Below, in pieces: positions 1 through 11,772 of a stretch of DNA of 64,000 nucleotides. The stretch lies in contig MARA01000067.1 in the NCBI GenBank assembly GCA_001792895.1, positions 1 to 64,000 on the forward strand. Reading direction: 5' to 3'. Below the pieces are notes generated by a model. It searched no databases, was not told the DNA's origin, and was given only the letters and a program-made list of their open reading frames with translations. Origin of the DNA: Lentinus brumalis (taxonomy: Eukaryota; Basidiomycota; Agaricomycetes; Polyporales; Polyporaceae). How positions within the stretch are numbered: the stretch's first letter is position 1; each line of letters opens with the position of its first letter. The position numbers and the translations under genes are program-made.

Positions 1-262
1 TAAACTTGGAGTTTCCTCTTTGCACTGTTTTGCACTCATTTGCACGGATTGCACTGAATTGATCTGCTTTGCGTCAACTTGCATCGTTTTGCACCCTTTT
101 GCACTGGTTTGCAACGAATTGCACCCTGTTTGCATCGCATATCAGTGCGCACATGCCTTTGCGCCACCAAACATTCCAGATGATGGGGTTTGCACCCTTT
201 TGCAACGTCTTGCCCATCTTTGCAGCCCATTTGCACCCTAGTTGCACCACGCAGCACGTCCC
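1..262. repeat. Array of spaced TTTGCAC motifs (left copy)
   Basis: The segment is built from dozens of short TTTGCA or TTGCAC words spaced about 10-14 bp apart with variable spacers. Open frames here only translate the repeat (Phe-Ala, Cys-Thr, Leu-His strings) and are not genes. A similar array occurs in reverse orientation at 19258-19690. The array may continue to the left of the window, so its outer edge is unknown. It could be a terminal or subterminal protein-binding array of the candidate element; that role is inference. Confidence 0.75.
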
Positions 263-477
263 ACCGGCAAGTCAATCTCCCACAGACGCCCACACAGACG
301 CGCTCCGAGGTGAAGTCTTCCCTTCTGGCACAGCCACCGTACGACTGCGAACTCCCTCAACTTCACTCTGCTCAACGCCAAGGATAATCACGTCAGGTAC
401 GCCTGCGCCACTCAGCTATCTTGTCATGCAACAAAGTAAATCCCCGGCAGCAAATCCGATGGATGTCCGATAGCGGC

Positions 478-531
478 CTCGGCCCCCCCCCCCGGCAACG
501 GGGCGGGGGGGGAGGGGGAGGGGGGGAGAGG
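478..531. other. C-tract followed by long G-tracts
   Basis: A run of about eleven C is followed within a few bases by runs of four to seven G. The sequence could form a hairpin or a G-quadruplex. It sits between the left motif array and the first gene. It is also a likely spot for sequencing indels. Confidence 0.6.
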
Positions 532-631
532 CTCTCCTCTTCCCAAGTTCAACCCTCGACTTCACGTACTACCTCCGCCATCTTCTCGCATCCCTCACCG
601 GCGATGGCTTCCTCGCCGCCGCTGACCGCCT

Positions 632-3600
632 TTGCCCGCCACGCGGTCCTTGCCAAAATGCTCATTTGTCTCGCCGATACTCGTGGCCCTTGCGCATTTT
701 CGAGTCACGGACAATCACATCAGTCGCGACGTGAGCACCTCGTCGTCGCTCCCCCTTCGTCTTCATACTCACGAACATGTTTGTTCCCAGCACGCGCTGC
801 GCCCGGACGAGATCTGTGCTCAATGTGATCATCCGTGGTTCCAGCACCTCGCTGGATCTTTTGAAGCCGCGACACAACGGGGGGGGTGTGCGATAAGTTC
901 GTGCGGAGGATTCTTTGCAGTACGTATCCACTCGCTCGACGGTCTGCCTCATGCTCACATTCCCCTCAAGCTGGAGCCGCGCGAGAATTGGGGACGCACG
1001 ACGGAGTGCGTGTGCGGGCTGCTCCTGCGCGCGCACGCCTCGGCCCTCAGCACTGGAACAGCAGCGTGAGCAACCATACTCACATACTTTCGTTGGTGGC
1101 AAACTCATTGTGCGCTCGCTCCGTGCAGTGCTCGTGTTTCCTCCGCGGCTCCACCGCAGTTCAGCACTACGCATCCTTCTATTGCAGGTCTGGGTGGTAC
1201 CCTTCATGTGCCGCCGGGTCGGGCGTCATCAACTGCGTCCGTGTCCCCCCCTCTTCCACCTCCCATTGATGCGTTCGGGGGTGTTCGCGGGGTCGAAACT
1301 GGCTCAACCACTGACCGTTGGCACGCTGCGTGCGAGCGTCATCGCCCGCACAATCAGTCTGGGCCCGGCCCAAGGACAGTGAATGCCCCGCGATCACGCA
1401 CCCAGGTCACGTCGACCGCCCTTTCCGGCGCCGGCGACACAGGCTCGCCTGTGCTGCAACTCCGCCCCAACCACACCTCATCCCCGTCAGTCGGGCAGCC
1501 TTCCTCCGCGCACGTTCAGCCCGCTCCGTCACCTCCGTCCTCGGAAAGCAATTACGAAACGTTCTCGGTCGCTATGTGGCCATTCGCGTATGTCGTCTCG
1601 TCACATCTCTCTTCTCGCTGCATGTTTCTCTTCTCCCCCTCATGTTGCGTTTGTTCTAGTACCCCGCCTGTGGCACGACTCGGGCCAAGTTCCCTCGCAA
1701 GACCTTCCAGCTGACCGACTGGTCGTTTGGCAAAGCCGTCGAGTCATTGGAGCATTGGGGCCTCCTGTTCAAAGTCACCCTCGCGAAGACAGGGTCGGTG
1801 TACAGGTCCTTTGGGCAGCAGGTCGTGGCCCAGTTGATCGCCAATGACATAACGCTGCCCGGGTATGACGCCAGTCGTCCGTGGCGCTCTCCCCTCGACC
1901 TACCTTTTGTTCTGATGTCGTCGACTGGGCGCGCCACCAAGAACCACGTGCCCTTCGATGGGTTCAACGAACTCACGTATACAGTTAGCAACATACTCGC
2001 CGCCAAGCCCTCACTCACCGTTATCAAGTGTCCCATCGGCGAGGACTTCATGCAGCATACATTTCTACGGATAGGTCAGTCATTTTGATGATCTCGCACT
2101 AGCCTACATGGCTGAGCCATCTTACGTTGCAGCACCTCGGTTCGGCGACCTGCAAGCCCCGCTAGCTAACCATCCTGCGTACGTTCTGGGCGCCCCCGGT
2201 CTCCGCGACTTCATGAGCATTCCAGGCGCGGAACTACCGCATCCGTGCTTCCCCTTCCGCATACTCTCCGAGGCGGTGGATGGGCTCTCCGCCATGTGTC
2301 GGGCCAATTGTCCCACATCGTCAAAGCCGTCTTCTCCCGCGGGGTCTCCTATCGCCGGTCCTTCTTCGCGCCCTCGCCCTGCACCTCGACCCAGGCGCGG
2401 AGGAGCGTCCAACACACCGGATGGGCCTTCGACCGTTTCGGCTCCTACCCCCTTAGTTCCACAGCCTCTCCCTCCCCTCGAGGAATACACGCTACTCAAT
2501 CGCCCGCCCACCCCACCTACCCCGCAGTCTCCACGCAGTTTCTTGCTGGCTGGGTGGCCCCTCACCGAGGCGATTCCGCCCTTGTTCCTTGACGCGGACG
2601 AGGCCACCATGCCACCTGTCTCAGCGCCAGTCGATGCGCCCGCGATTGCTCCCTTGGTCGCCGACGTGGGGGCAACCATGACGGCCAACCGAGACGTTCG
2701 CGAGGTCCCCTCTCATCCATCATTGTCCGAGGTTTCAGACTCAATCGAGGTTGTAGGTCACCCCATTCGTTCCGGCACCGCCCGCCATTAACCAAGCCTT
2801 TTCAGGTTGCTGCTCCGCGTCGCTCGCGTCGCTCACAACGTTCGGCTAGGATGACCACGGGTGGGCGTCCTCCTCCTTCGCGGGACGCTGAGCCGGAGAC
2901 TGTCGGCTTTGACTCACCTGGCCCAGAGGGGTCGGTGCAACCTGAGGCTGGTACAACTTCGATGCCCTCGGGTCAGCTCGCCAGCATTCCGCTGCCGCGT
3001 GGGCTCAGGCGAACGCACTCGGAGGTTGGATCGCCTGAGGTACGATATCCCTGGTTCCGCCGGCCGGGGATGCACACCGCTGACGTTGTCCCACTCAGAC
3101 CAGCGCTGCCGTCCCGCCTTCTAATCGTCGTCGGTTCTCCAGTACGGAGCCCGCCTCCGGTGATGTTCCTATGGTCGAGGATGGCCCTGTGGAATCTCAC
3201 GTTCCCGTGCGTTGAACTAGTTATTGATCGTTCATCCGTACCTGATTCCTTCCCCCTTCTGTTCTCAAGGTTCATCCTCCCAGCCGCACGTCCCCACTGG
3301 CAGAAATTGATCACCATGCTCTCGTCGGATGGGCGGAGCGTGTGGTGAGCTCGATTCCTCGGGGCGCCCTCAGCTCCGCAGGCTTGCGGCCCATGATCCG
3401 GGCACGTGATCCCAAAGTGGCGGCAAGCATGCTGCTGTTTCTTATCCAGTGGTTATTCGCTCATGCACCCAGCGGACCCATCACGCATCAACACCGTCGC
3501 GCCTTCCAAGAAGCCTTCTCCCGCGATTTCTCACGCGAGGATGATCACTGCGAACTGGTGCCTCTCTCGGAAATTCTCCGACATGCCCGTCACCTTCATA

Positions 3601-5069
3601 TCCGCATGTACGTTGCCCTCACGCACTAGTTGTTTCGTACGTCGCTGACAGGTTGCTTTCATTATCCTCGCAAGCGACGACGCTCTGGGGGACAGCCCGA
3701 TCCGTGCAGTCATGCGTAACTTGATATACCTCCTGGTTGCTCAACAGAAGTGCTGGCTTTCACGTGGACGTTATGCTACTATCAGGTGGTTTAGCAGGCG
3801 TGAGGCTCGCGAGGATCGAGACGTAGCGTTGCGGGCCGCAGGTTTCAGCTCGTTGCTCCATATGGTCGTCGGCACGGCGGGTGCGGATCCTATATCCCCG
3901 CATCTTTTACTTCTCGCTTTGCTTGGTCGCGCATACGCCTGCCGCGTGGACGAGGAGTTCATGGGTGAGGTGGATGCGGGCTTGTTGGAGAGTGTTATGC
4001 CATGGCGCACTTTCGACATCACCCAGCCGCTTCCGCAGGAGCCCGGGCATCCGCTAATCTGCCGCCTTAGTGCTGCTGATATCGATGTACGTGCTGCTGC
4101 TCGTTGCTGGTGTAGTCGCTCACCGTTGTGTACAGCCCGAGCACTATGGCACCGACCCTCTATCTCCCCAAGACGTAGACACCATCGAGCAGGATCTAGT
4201 CTCGTTTCTGGTTTTTGGCGCACGGCAGGTCCAGGATGAACCTGACATGCAAGCCTTCATCGACGGCTTCTTCGCGGCACATCCCGACCGCATGGCTCTC
4301 GTCGCGGTGCGTTTCAATATGTGTGGCATACGATGTCCTCGCACCCCTAATTCTTCTCAATGTAGACGTTCCAGGGGGAGACTCGGGACATTTTGGCTGC
4401 CATGTACAACAAGCGCTTGGAAAGCGGTGACCTTCTCTTGCGGCATATGCATTACGAGAGCGGTGTTGACGAGTCCGCTGTTGACCTCACCGTCACGGAA
4501 GGAGGTCTCACGCTGGCTGAATGGGATCAGACCTTCGAGGCAGAGTTTAAAGTCGCCTTCGCCTACTACATGCAGCAGCCCGGTCATCCCGACGATGACG
4601 GCATTCGGGCACTTGTCGGCAGCTCGTTCGACGCCGGTGCGGGCGACCGTGGCCTCCGACCTCGCATGTTCTTGACCATCATGTCCGGCAGCGATTTAGT
4701 CCCTCCGGAAGATGATTGGCAGATCCAGGTGAATTCCTATTCGTCGACGTGCGCGAGCAGGATGTTGGGCTGACACTGGGTTGCAGATCACCTTCCGGCA
4801 CAAGGGTACGCGGTGTCCGGATCCTCCCCCTCCGCCTGGTGCTCTTGGGCCTGTCCCCGCAGCGGTACGTCGTCTCAGTGGGTGGTCATGCGATGTCTCT
4901 CTCAAGCGTCCTGACTTCGTAGATTGATATTCATGCGTGCTTCTACGAGGCCACTGTGTACATAGACGACGGGCTGAGGAACCTGCTAAACCAGGGCAAG
5001 CCGTGGAAGGCTTTCCAGGCGTGGTTGCATGGCGCTCTGCTTCATCCCGAGGATTTCAACCAGGCGTAG
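632..5069 (+). CDS. Large multidomain protein with N-terminal Cys/His motif and HECT-like C-terminus
   Basis: The well-supported exons, all with GT-AG sites and consistent phase, are 1660-2074, 2133-2752, 2806-3039, 3099-3206, 3270-3611, 3652-4086, 4136-4306, 4366-4728, 4787-4864 and 4923-5069. An exon ending at 1587 joins in phase. The 3611 donor (gttgcc) is weak; a stronger gtacgt donor at 3607 would break phase. The 5' end is unresolved: 632-1069 holds a Cys/His motif (CAQCDHPWFQH, then RGGC and CGGFF, then CVCG) seen at the N-terminus of related agaricomycete proteins. The middle is Pro/Ser-rich and probably disordered. The C-terminus has RMFLTIMSGSDLVPP, then ITFRH, then IDIHACF, then LRNLL, recalling the HECT C-lobe order (fold residues, Gly-Ser, catalytic His-x-Cys). 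HECT assignment is inference; if right, Cys in IHACF would be the ubiquitin acceptor. A short homologue lies at 16279-17012 on the other strand. Confidence 0.65.
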
Positions 5070-5676
5070 TTTCGTTAGTTCTGGCTGCATATGTCCACGG
5101 CGGCTGGTGATGTAGGCCCGTTAGTAGAGTGTAATCCGGCATGAATCGTGGTTGTAGTGCTGCGGCCCACGAGCGCGCTCATGGAGTTGTCAATACTGAT
5201 TTTTGTGTCTCCGGCCCATGTTTGTGGTCAATAGGACGAGCGCGGGGGCAGTTTGTGAGTTGAAGTGCACCGCTAAGATCACGACCACCATTATTGATCT
5301 CGATGATAAACCTGCGCCAAACGTCCGTCGGAGGCGTCGTCTCCTGTCCTTCTCCCCGTCCCTGTGTCGTGGCCCACGGTACGATGCAACGAGCATCCAC
5401 CGAGAACTATCTGTTACAAGTGCAACGCCATGTAAGCCCCGTCGCCATGGCTCTATGCCTACGGCTGAGCATCATCTGTCTAATCCCTACTTCTTCTCTG
5501 CCCAGCTTCATGCGCTCCGCGCTCAGGTCATAGGGTATGCCGAGGTCATTGGTGGTACGAGTATTCGTGGCAGCCCTCCTGCCCCCATTGTCCCACCGTC
5601 CTGACGCAGGTTGGTGCAGCTTCATACGACCCAGCGACCACGGCTGCGTGCGTTGCGGTGGCCGATCGTTTGAGCG

Positions 5677-6192
5677 GTGAGATTGTTTCTGCGATTGTCT
5701 GGTCCAGCCCGCCTCGCCTCATTTCACGTACTTGTGCACTTCTCAGAATGCTCCCGCGCTATCGCTTTGGAGCTCGACTACCTGCACGAAGGGCTGCACG
5801 GGAGTACCAGTCCTTCTGATGATCCGTTTATCAGCCTCCAGGACGAAGCAATGGCGTGTTCTTCAGATTACGACGGCTCGTCCGAGGCCCGACCCGAAGA
5901 CCACCCTGATGCGGAGCGGTGCCCGACGCCCGAGCCCCCGTGGATCGATTGGTTTTATGGCTATTCGAGCGAGGATCCGTGGTTGTGGCGGCCGTTGGGT
6001 CTCATTGATGGCCCGGACGAAGATGAATGGCCGCCCACCGATCTCCTGGAGCTGGAGGAGGCCATGGAAGTCGAGGGCGTCGAGGGGGAAATGCCTTGGT
6101 ATGCCAGCCAGGCTTCCCTTGAGCGGTTCTTGGAAGATCTCGGGGCCAGCCTACCTGACGGTGTGACAACGGATATGTTGACGACAATTTGA
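5677..6192 (+). CDS. Acidic Trp-rich hypothetical protein
   Basis: A 171-codon frame stays open with a strongly acidic composition in its second half. It includes a Trp-rich stretch (PPWIDWFYGYSSEDPWLW) and Asp/Glu clusters, and ends in TTDMLTTI. Upstream exons may exist: a frame at 5508-5590 (LHALRAQVIGYAEVIGG) is preceded by a good acceptor (gcccag). I do not recognise a family. The acidic, aromatic-rich composition resembles the frame ending at 7445, so the two could be exons of related or adjacent genes. The start is not decided by the sequence. Confidence 0.35.
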   Translation: MRLFLRLSGPARLASFHVLVHFSECSRAIALELDYLHEGLHGSTSPSDDPFISLQDEAMACSSDYDGSSEARPEDHPDAERCPTPEPPWIDWFYGYSSEDPWLWRPLGLIDGPDEDEWPPTDLLELEEAMEVEGVEGEMPWYASQASLERFLEDLGASLPDGVTTDMLTTI

Positions 6193-6899
6193 GATACTCA
6201 ACTGGCTCTAATTACGTTCATAACAAGGAGCTAGCATGGGCAGTGCGGCAGGGGTCTGAGGTGTTCGCGGACCGTTCTATGGGTCGGGCAGCGGATCCGA
6301 TTCCAAGTCTCGATGTTGGATATCCGTCGGAGTCCAGCCTGCTACAGGTATTGGGAATGTGGCGTCCATCCCGGCGTAGCTTGCTCTTGAGTCTTGCGAT
6401 CTACCCCCGTTGTCCCTTCGTGAGGTTACTACAAGCTGCGGGTTTATTCGACGGACGGAACTGTGATGTTAGACGCTAAGACGCTAAGACGATCACCACT
6501 GGTGGCCGAGCTTCCTCTTCCTCTCATCTATCACTGCCGGCGCAGTGGTCGTCGCTAGGTCTTCCGTCTGTGCTTCCCCGCACATTCTTCGCATGCCAGC
6601 GCGCACTCTGACACCTCCTCTCCCTCACCGTGGTTGGGGGGACCCTTTCCCATCATGGCAGCCTTGGAACTTGCCCGACTTGACGGTCCGCGGTAATGCG
6701 GTTGTCAAGATTGTGGACAGTGGAAGACACGGCACATCGTCCTGCCTCCATGCGTTGACGGTGGTTGTCGAGATGCCGAGTGCTGAGGGAGTGCTGAACG
6801 GTCTTGGGCAGCGCATATTGGTACGCCATGGATTCGGCATGGATCCGGTCAGGTTCTCATCGGCGGATCCTAGGTTCCGTTTCCCCCCTCTCGGCAGGC

Positions 6900-7445
6900 T
6901 GCCCGACCTTGGAAGGAGCGGCTGCCCCTCGAAATTGACAAGTATTTGTTGACCTTGGAGCACGACGGGTGGTTGCGCGATCTCCATTCGATCCTGGCAT
7001 ATTTTGGGGCCCGGCATTGTCCCTCGGACGAGCGATGCTTGGACATGCAATGGCGTCGCTTTGCCCAGGGAGTGTCCGATATCATACAGGATGGGCAAGT
7101 CGCGGAGACGACAAGGATTGCTGCCATTGCCCGTTGGGGCAGGGAGTATCTCCCGGTGAGCATTGTAACTGCGGTCCGGCGACGTGCCAGCAGCGGGATC
7201 TGACGACTATATCACAGGACGAGGTCTTTGACGATCCATGGTGGCAAGGTCGTTGGAACTGGTATCCTCCTTCATCACCAACCCAACCGGCCGCGGACCC
7301 CGACGACGAATCCGTCTGCGACTACGGAGAGGCACTGGATGGCATGCCAGTGTCGCAAGGCACAGTTCTGGCTGGCGGTGGAACGGCACGGGGCGGGTAC
7401 ACCGCAGGAGTAGACGTGTCTGCATGGTACGCCGACGCCGTGTAG
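6900..7445 (+). CDS. Hypothetical protein exons, poorly resolved
   Basis: Two overlapping frames look partly coding. One (to 7203) encodes a helical stretch beginning PLEIDKYLLTLEHDGWL and ending in IVTAVRRRASSG. The other ends at 7445 and is acidic and Trp-rich (DEVFDDPWWQGRWNWYPP). They may be consecutive exons with a junction near 7150-7210. I see no recognisable domain and cannot fix the start. The interval 6193-6900 upstream holds no convincing coding signal apart from short frames. Confidence 0.25.
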
Positions 7446-8164
7446 CAATCGGAGGCTGCAAACGATCTCACATCTCTGGCATGCCACAAGAGTGTATACT
7501 GCCCGTACACAGTGCGTCGCTAGTCAGCTATAACAATGTCACATGTGCGAGTGTCCGGGACGTTAAGATTGCCTGTCACAGTATTCTGTGCTGCATGTGC
7601 AGTCGCCGGGCAAGGACGCATGGCTAGCTCGACACGCCTGAGGAGCAAGATTAACCAAGAATCAAAATGCGTTCCGCTGATGGTAGCTCGGCCCGGGCCT
7701 GTATATTGGCGTGTGCATAACCCAAAGCGTGCGCGCAAGGCTGGCGCGCAATTTGCTCCGTGTGGACTTGAACTCCAGTCGCTCGGCCCACGACGAGGCC
7801 CGAGCTATGCAGTGGGAGCGCACGCGGCAGAGGTGTGAATCGGCGAGTGTAGCATAGACACGAATATCATTCAGACAATGTACAAAAGGCGTGTGGTGGG
7901 CTGACGACCGGCACGAACTACGACCAAACTCCTACTGGTGTATAACTAGATGCTACGCACCACATACGCCGTTGCGTGCCCCGATGCAGCTGGGCAGGAT
8001 CCCCATCCAGCGTTCCTGTGACATCGCCTTGAGATCCCCGGATCACACCTGTGTTCATAATTGGAGTTAGCGACCCGGACCCAGATGGAAACCTGACCAT
8101 ACCTGCCCATGCGGCAACACACAGATCGGTGTGTCATATCAGCCAGGGAGAGAGAGGAGATGAG
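7446..8164. other. Intergenic stretch without a recognised gene
   Basis: Nothing firm is visible. A tRNA-like fragment on the minus strand around 7745-7830 has a B-box-like word (GAGTTCAAGTCC) and a five-pair terminal match, but does not fold as a tRNA. Confidence 0.5.
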
Positions 8165-8548
8165 GAGCTGCGACCGAGTCGAGCGCGCTGGAACAACGCA
8201 AGCTCGACTCGCCACAACCACCCGGCGCAAAACACCCGCTGGAACAGCGTGTGTCGGCCGGGGCTGCCTGACTCGACTCGCCCGACACTATAAGAAGCTG
8301 CGACCGAGTCGAGCGCGCTGGAACAACGCAAGCTCGACCAGCCACAACCACCCGGCGCAAGACAGTCGCTGGAACAGCGTCTGTCGGCCGGGCCTGCCTG
8401 ACTCGACTCGCCCGACACTATAAGAAGCTGCGACCGAGTCGAGCGCGCTGGAACAACGCAAGCTCGACCAGCCACAACCACCCGGCGCAAGACAGTCGCT
8501 GGAACAGCGTCTGTCGGCCGGGCCTGCCTCACTGCATCGTCTGATATC
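8165..8548. repeat. 128-bp tandem repeat, three copies
   Basis: The unit starts at GAGCTGCGACCGAGTCGAGC near 8165 and recurs with a period of 128 bp near 8293 and 8421. Copies two and three are almost identical; the first is slightly diverged. The unit contains short internal repeats (GCTGGAACA twice) and ends in CGACTCGCCCGACACTATAAG. Frames within it are repeat translations. It lies between two genes of the candidate element. Confidence 0.85.
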
Positions 8549-9010
8549 AAATTAAAGGTATTCGAGGTATTCGAGGGGCAGCGGGGCGGGGGAGGTCTTG
8601 CTGAGCGAGATACACAATGTGATTACTCACCTTGTCTCCACATATGACCTCGCGCAGGCTATCTTCGTGGGGCGAGGATCCCCTCGCCGGGTTCCTGGGG
8701 CCGGGGCCTAGCATACACAGCGGGCGAAGATGAGAGTGATGCGAGATGAGAGTGAACCTCGGGGACGTTGCAGCCAGGTGCGAACATTCAGGCGCGAGCG
8801 CTATGAAAACTGCCATTCGGGGACTTCCGGGCGGAGTCTCAAACCAAGCGCGGAGGGGCGAGGACGTTCCCCCTCTTCTTAACTCTGAACCGCTACCACA
8901 ACTGCCGGTGGCCTGCTCTGTGAGCACGTCCCATCTTCTCTACACAGGCGACCAGAAGGTATGTTCCCGGGGCAAGTATGATTTTGGGAGTTAACGATTC
9001 GTTCATAGGG
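8549..9010. other. Upstream region of the dioxygenase gene
   Basis: No gene is evident. It holds a short AT-rich patch (8544-8575) and should contain the promoter of the gene beginning at 9011, possibly with an unrecognised 5' exon. Confidence 0.4.
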
Positions 9011-10547
9011 ATGTCTGCGGTTCTACGTACCTCAGCCACCTCGGACCGCCCTCTGACTCGGTCGCAGAGTGCAGTGAACCACTCATGTCCGCGTGAGTGC
9101 CCGTGAACTTCTGCCGCGCGTACCTTGCTGACACTTTGTTTCAGCCGTCACCTCCCGACCGATACCCGTCGCGGGCGCAGACTTACACAGCGCCCCAAAG
9201 CGGGCGGGGCGCAGACAGTGGTCTCAATTCAGGCCGACGCACGAGGAGTTTGAGAGGCACCGTGCTGCGTTGGACTTAGAGCAGGACATGGATGCCATGA
9301 GCGACCTGTCGGAACCCGAGTGAGTCTCATGCACACCCAGCCTATGAAAATTGCCTCACCTCGCTCCGAAAGGTTCTTAACCACATGGGAGAGACGGTCC
9401 GCCAAAGGCAAACGAGCATCAGTAGTCAAGGGAGCCGGACGGCAGGCTCGTGCTGACGTCCGGCGTGCTCAAAGGCACCACGCTACCGGTATGTACCACC
9501 CACCGACAACTACCTGTCGACTGTGCCCCCGGGGATTGACTGTGCCTCCATAGTCCAGATGAAGGTGTTCTCCCTCGCAGACGCCGTCAAAACACCGCAT
9601 GGTCGTCCAGATAACGTGCAGGTCGTTGAGCCCCCCGGGCCGGTACATGTGCTGCGAGGTGAAGAGCCAGGGCGGGTGAAGAGTGAGGACGACTTCGACC
9701 TGATTTACCACCTACCGGGCGGCATCCATGGCCGCAGTCTGGTGCGTTTATCTGCCTGCTTGCAGCGATTCGTGCTCATGACGTGCTGGATGGCCTTACT
9801 CCAGGAGGAACTGTTCGAGGCGGCGCGTGAGTGGGGTAACGTCTGCAAGCCTAGCAAGTCGGTCTCGAACGACAAGAAGGGCGGCTACAAGGACATTGGA
9901 GATCTAGTCGGCACCACGCGCATCGTACTCGCCTGGCATGCGATTGGACACCCGGTGCGTTTCAATGTTGATGAGGCGTGCATGCTGTGAGCTCACGCGG
10001 ACCATCAGCATGAAGAACCTGGCGTGTGTGCCGACGTTCTGCGCAATCGCCTCACTTTCAACGCCGCGTGCACCCTGCTGGAGAAGTTGGACGTTGTCAA
10101 TTCGTACGTCATGGCGCTCCTGAAAACCATTGATCCAGACCAATACAGGTCCCTGGAGCAGCTATATGAGTGGCGCCTGAGCAAGTTCGCGAGTTCGCGC
10201 GCGCTGTCCGGCCTCACCGAGCCGCAGCTCTTCTTTGAGGGGCGGGAGATACAGTTTAATCGCTTCTCAAAGGCGCACTGGGATGCTCAGGACCCCACTG
10301 GGCTTGGGCTATCATCATCTATTTCGGGACGTTCGGGTCATGCAGACTGAAGTTCAAGGAGTTGCGCACGGAGGTGGTGTTGCGCCCAGGGGACGTTGTG
10401 GCTATACGAGGGCAGGATGTGCTGCATGAGGCGACCGATTGGGAGACCGGTGAACGTCACCTGCTGGTGCACTTTACGCACCGGTCTCTCTGGAACCAGG
10501 CTGGCATCCCGATGAAGACCAGTCGTGCAGCCCCGTTTTCTGATTAG
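9011..10547 (+). CDS. 2OG-Fe(II) dioxygenase-like protein with one frame break
   Basis: Five exons join in phase: 9011-9092, 9145-9319, 9373-9488, 9554-9954 and 10009-10547. The N-terminus is basic and probably disordered. The C-terminal part has the double-stranded beta-helix signature of 2-oxoglutarate/Fe(II) dioxygenases: FSKAHWDAQDP gives the His-x-Asp pair, LRPGDVVAIRGQDVLHEATDW the distal His, and ERHLLVHFTHRSLW the Arg for 2-oxoglutarate. Fungal TET/JBP-type enzymes have this layout, so a role on modified bases is possible, but the substrate is not shown. Near 10306 the frame must shift by one base to link the His-x-Asp strand to AIIIYFGTFGSCRLKFKEL; this is a real inactivating indel or a sequence error. 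The gene lies inside the candidate element. Confidence 0.7.
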
Positions 10548-10949
10548 CTTACAATGTGCACAACCATGTATTGACGCCGTATTCACGAGAACTCGGACGT
10601 TAGACATATTAACTTACCGCTTTCTGCTCTCTTTTCCCGTGGTACCCGCGAGAGTTGGTGACTGCGTGCGGAGGACGTCCTTGGTGGGAATGCGGCCGGC
10701 AGTCCAAGGACGCAATAAGGCCCCGGAGATCAATTACTGATCGCGATTGTTGCCCCGCACGATAGTACCGAGAGTGGGCTGAGACGAATAACAATCTTCG
10801 ACCGTTACTGCGTTTTTTGCTTCTGCACTCTCACCTTTCGTGCAAGGCGCTATCTCAACGTGAAGACACTGCTCGGCTGCCGGCCGTCCGCGTCATGGAG
10901 GTGCGTGTGCGCTGACGAACAGTTTCACGGTGGATACTCAACCATATCT
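10548..10949. other. Intergenic, no gene recognised
   Basis: Short frames only. No repeats or RNA genes are visible. It probably carries the 3' end of the dioxygenase transcript and the promoter of the next weak gene. Confidence 0.4.
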
Positions 10950-11528
10950 CACCCAATAGGACGTACTGGCCGCAATTACAGCTGCCCACCAGAGCGAGAT
11001 ATGGTGGCACAGACATCGCACGTTGTCATCGTGGATGCTCACGGTGTACATCTGGACAGAGGTATGAACGAACCGCGGTGGTATTGTCACGGTGTCGCGG
11101 TGTCGTGGCTGGTTGCACTATACTGAAATTCCGCCGACTAGGATCACCGCCCACCTCGTATCTGCCATGCACGAGTGCGCACAGGTCAACACAGGGTCTC
11201 GCTCAGCCAACATCGAGGAACTCGTGACGGGTATGCGACCCTCGAGGGGGAGGAGGTCGAGATGTGGAACCCATTTCGCCGCGAATGGGTTACACGCAGC
11301 CGAGGCAGCGATATCTACGCCTGTGTCGTGCTTCGTTACACTGTGCTTGTCCGTGCAGTGAACGTCAGGCATTGTCCGGGTTTGGCGGCCCTCCAGGCCG
11401 AAGAAATTATCCCAGACGTCCACGCATACTTCAGGTTCCGTGATGCCTTTCGGCGGAGGTACGGCGACCGTTTGGACGTCAGACCACCTGGGGAACTACC
11501 TACGCCAGACACGTCAGACGTGGAATGA
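10950..11528 (+). CDS. Hypothetical protein, C-terminal part
   Basis: The last part is the clearest: a frame ending at 11528 reads EGEEVEMWNPFRREWVTRS and then RHCPGLAALQAEEIIPDVHAYF, finishing in GELPTPDTSDVE. The EVEMWNP....W segment recalls the C-terminal domain of lineage-specific agaricomycete proteins I have seen with Cys-rich N-termini, but I cannot name it. Upstream fragments (SHVVIVDAHGVHLDR before a gtatga donor at about 11062, and ITAHLVSAMHECAQ after an acceptor at about 11142) are plausible earlier exons. Exon linkage is uncertain. Confidence 0.3.
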
Positions 11529-11772
11529 TTATATTGCAGGCGCAGTACGCCGTTACTCGATACCGTGCTGTACACAAACCCAGAGATTATCTTAGCCTTT
11601 TGGCAGGACTACGAAGATCCGTGTGATGCGTTGGAGGGAGTGTCGCCACGAACTGCTGAAGCCACAATAGTTGGGACAAGAATGCCCAATGCTAGTGGGC
11701 AGCATGAAACATACATGGAGATTGTGCTCTGGTACATCATTGGTATCTACCGTACGAGGTCGTAAGCCGGGA

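Noticed and set aside
20..473. Open frames across the left motif array
   Set aside because: They are translations of the TTTGCAC repeats with biased Cys/Phe/His composition and no splice or start support.
7739..7830. tRNA-like sequence on the minus strand
   Set aside because: A B-box-like word and a five-pair terminal match exist, but the T stem has mismatches, the length is too short and no anticodon arm forms. It is at most a decayed tRNA or SINE piece.
8165..8548. Possible CRISPR array
   Set aside because: Units are 128 bp with no short-repeat and unique-spacer pattern, and the DNA is eukaryotic. The other tandem arrays in the window fail for the same reason.
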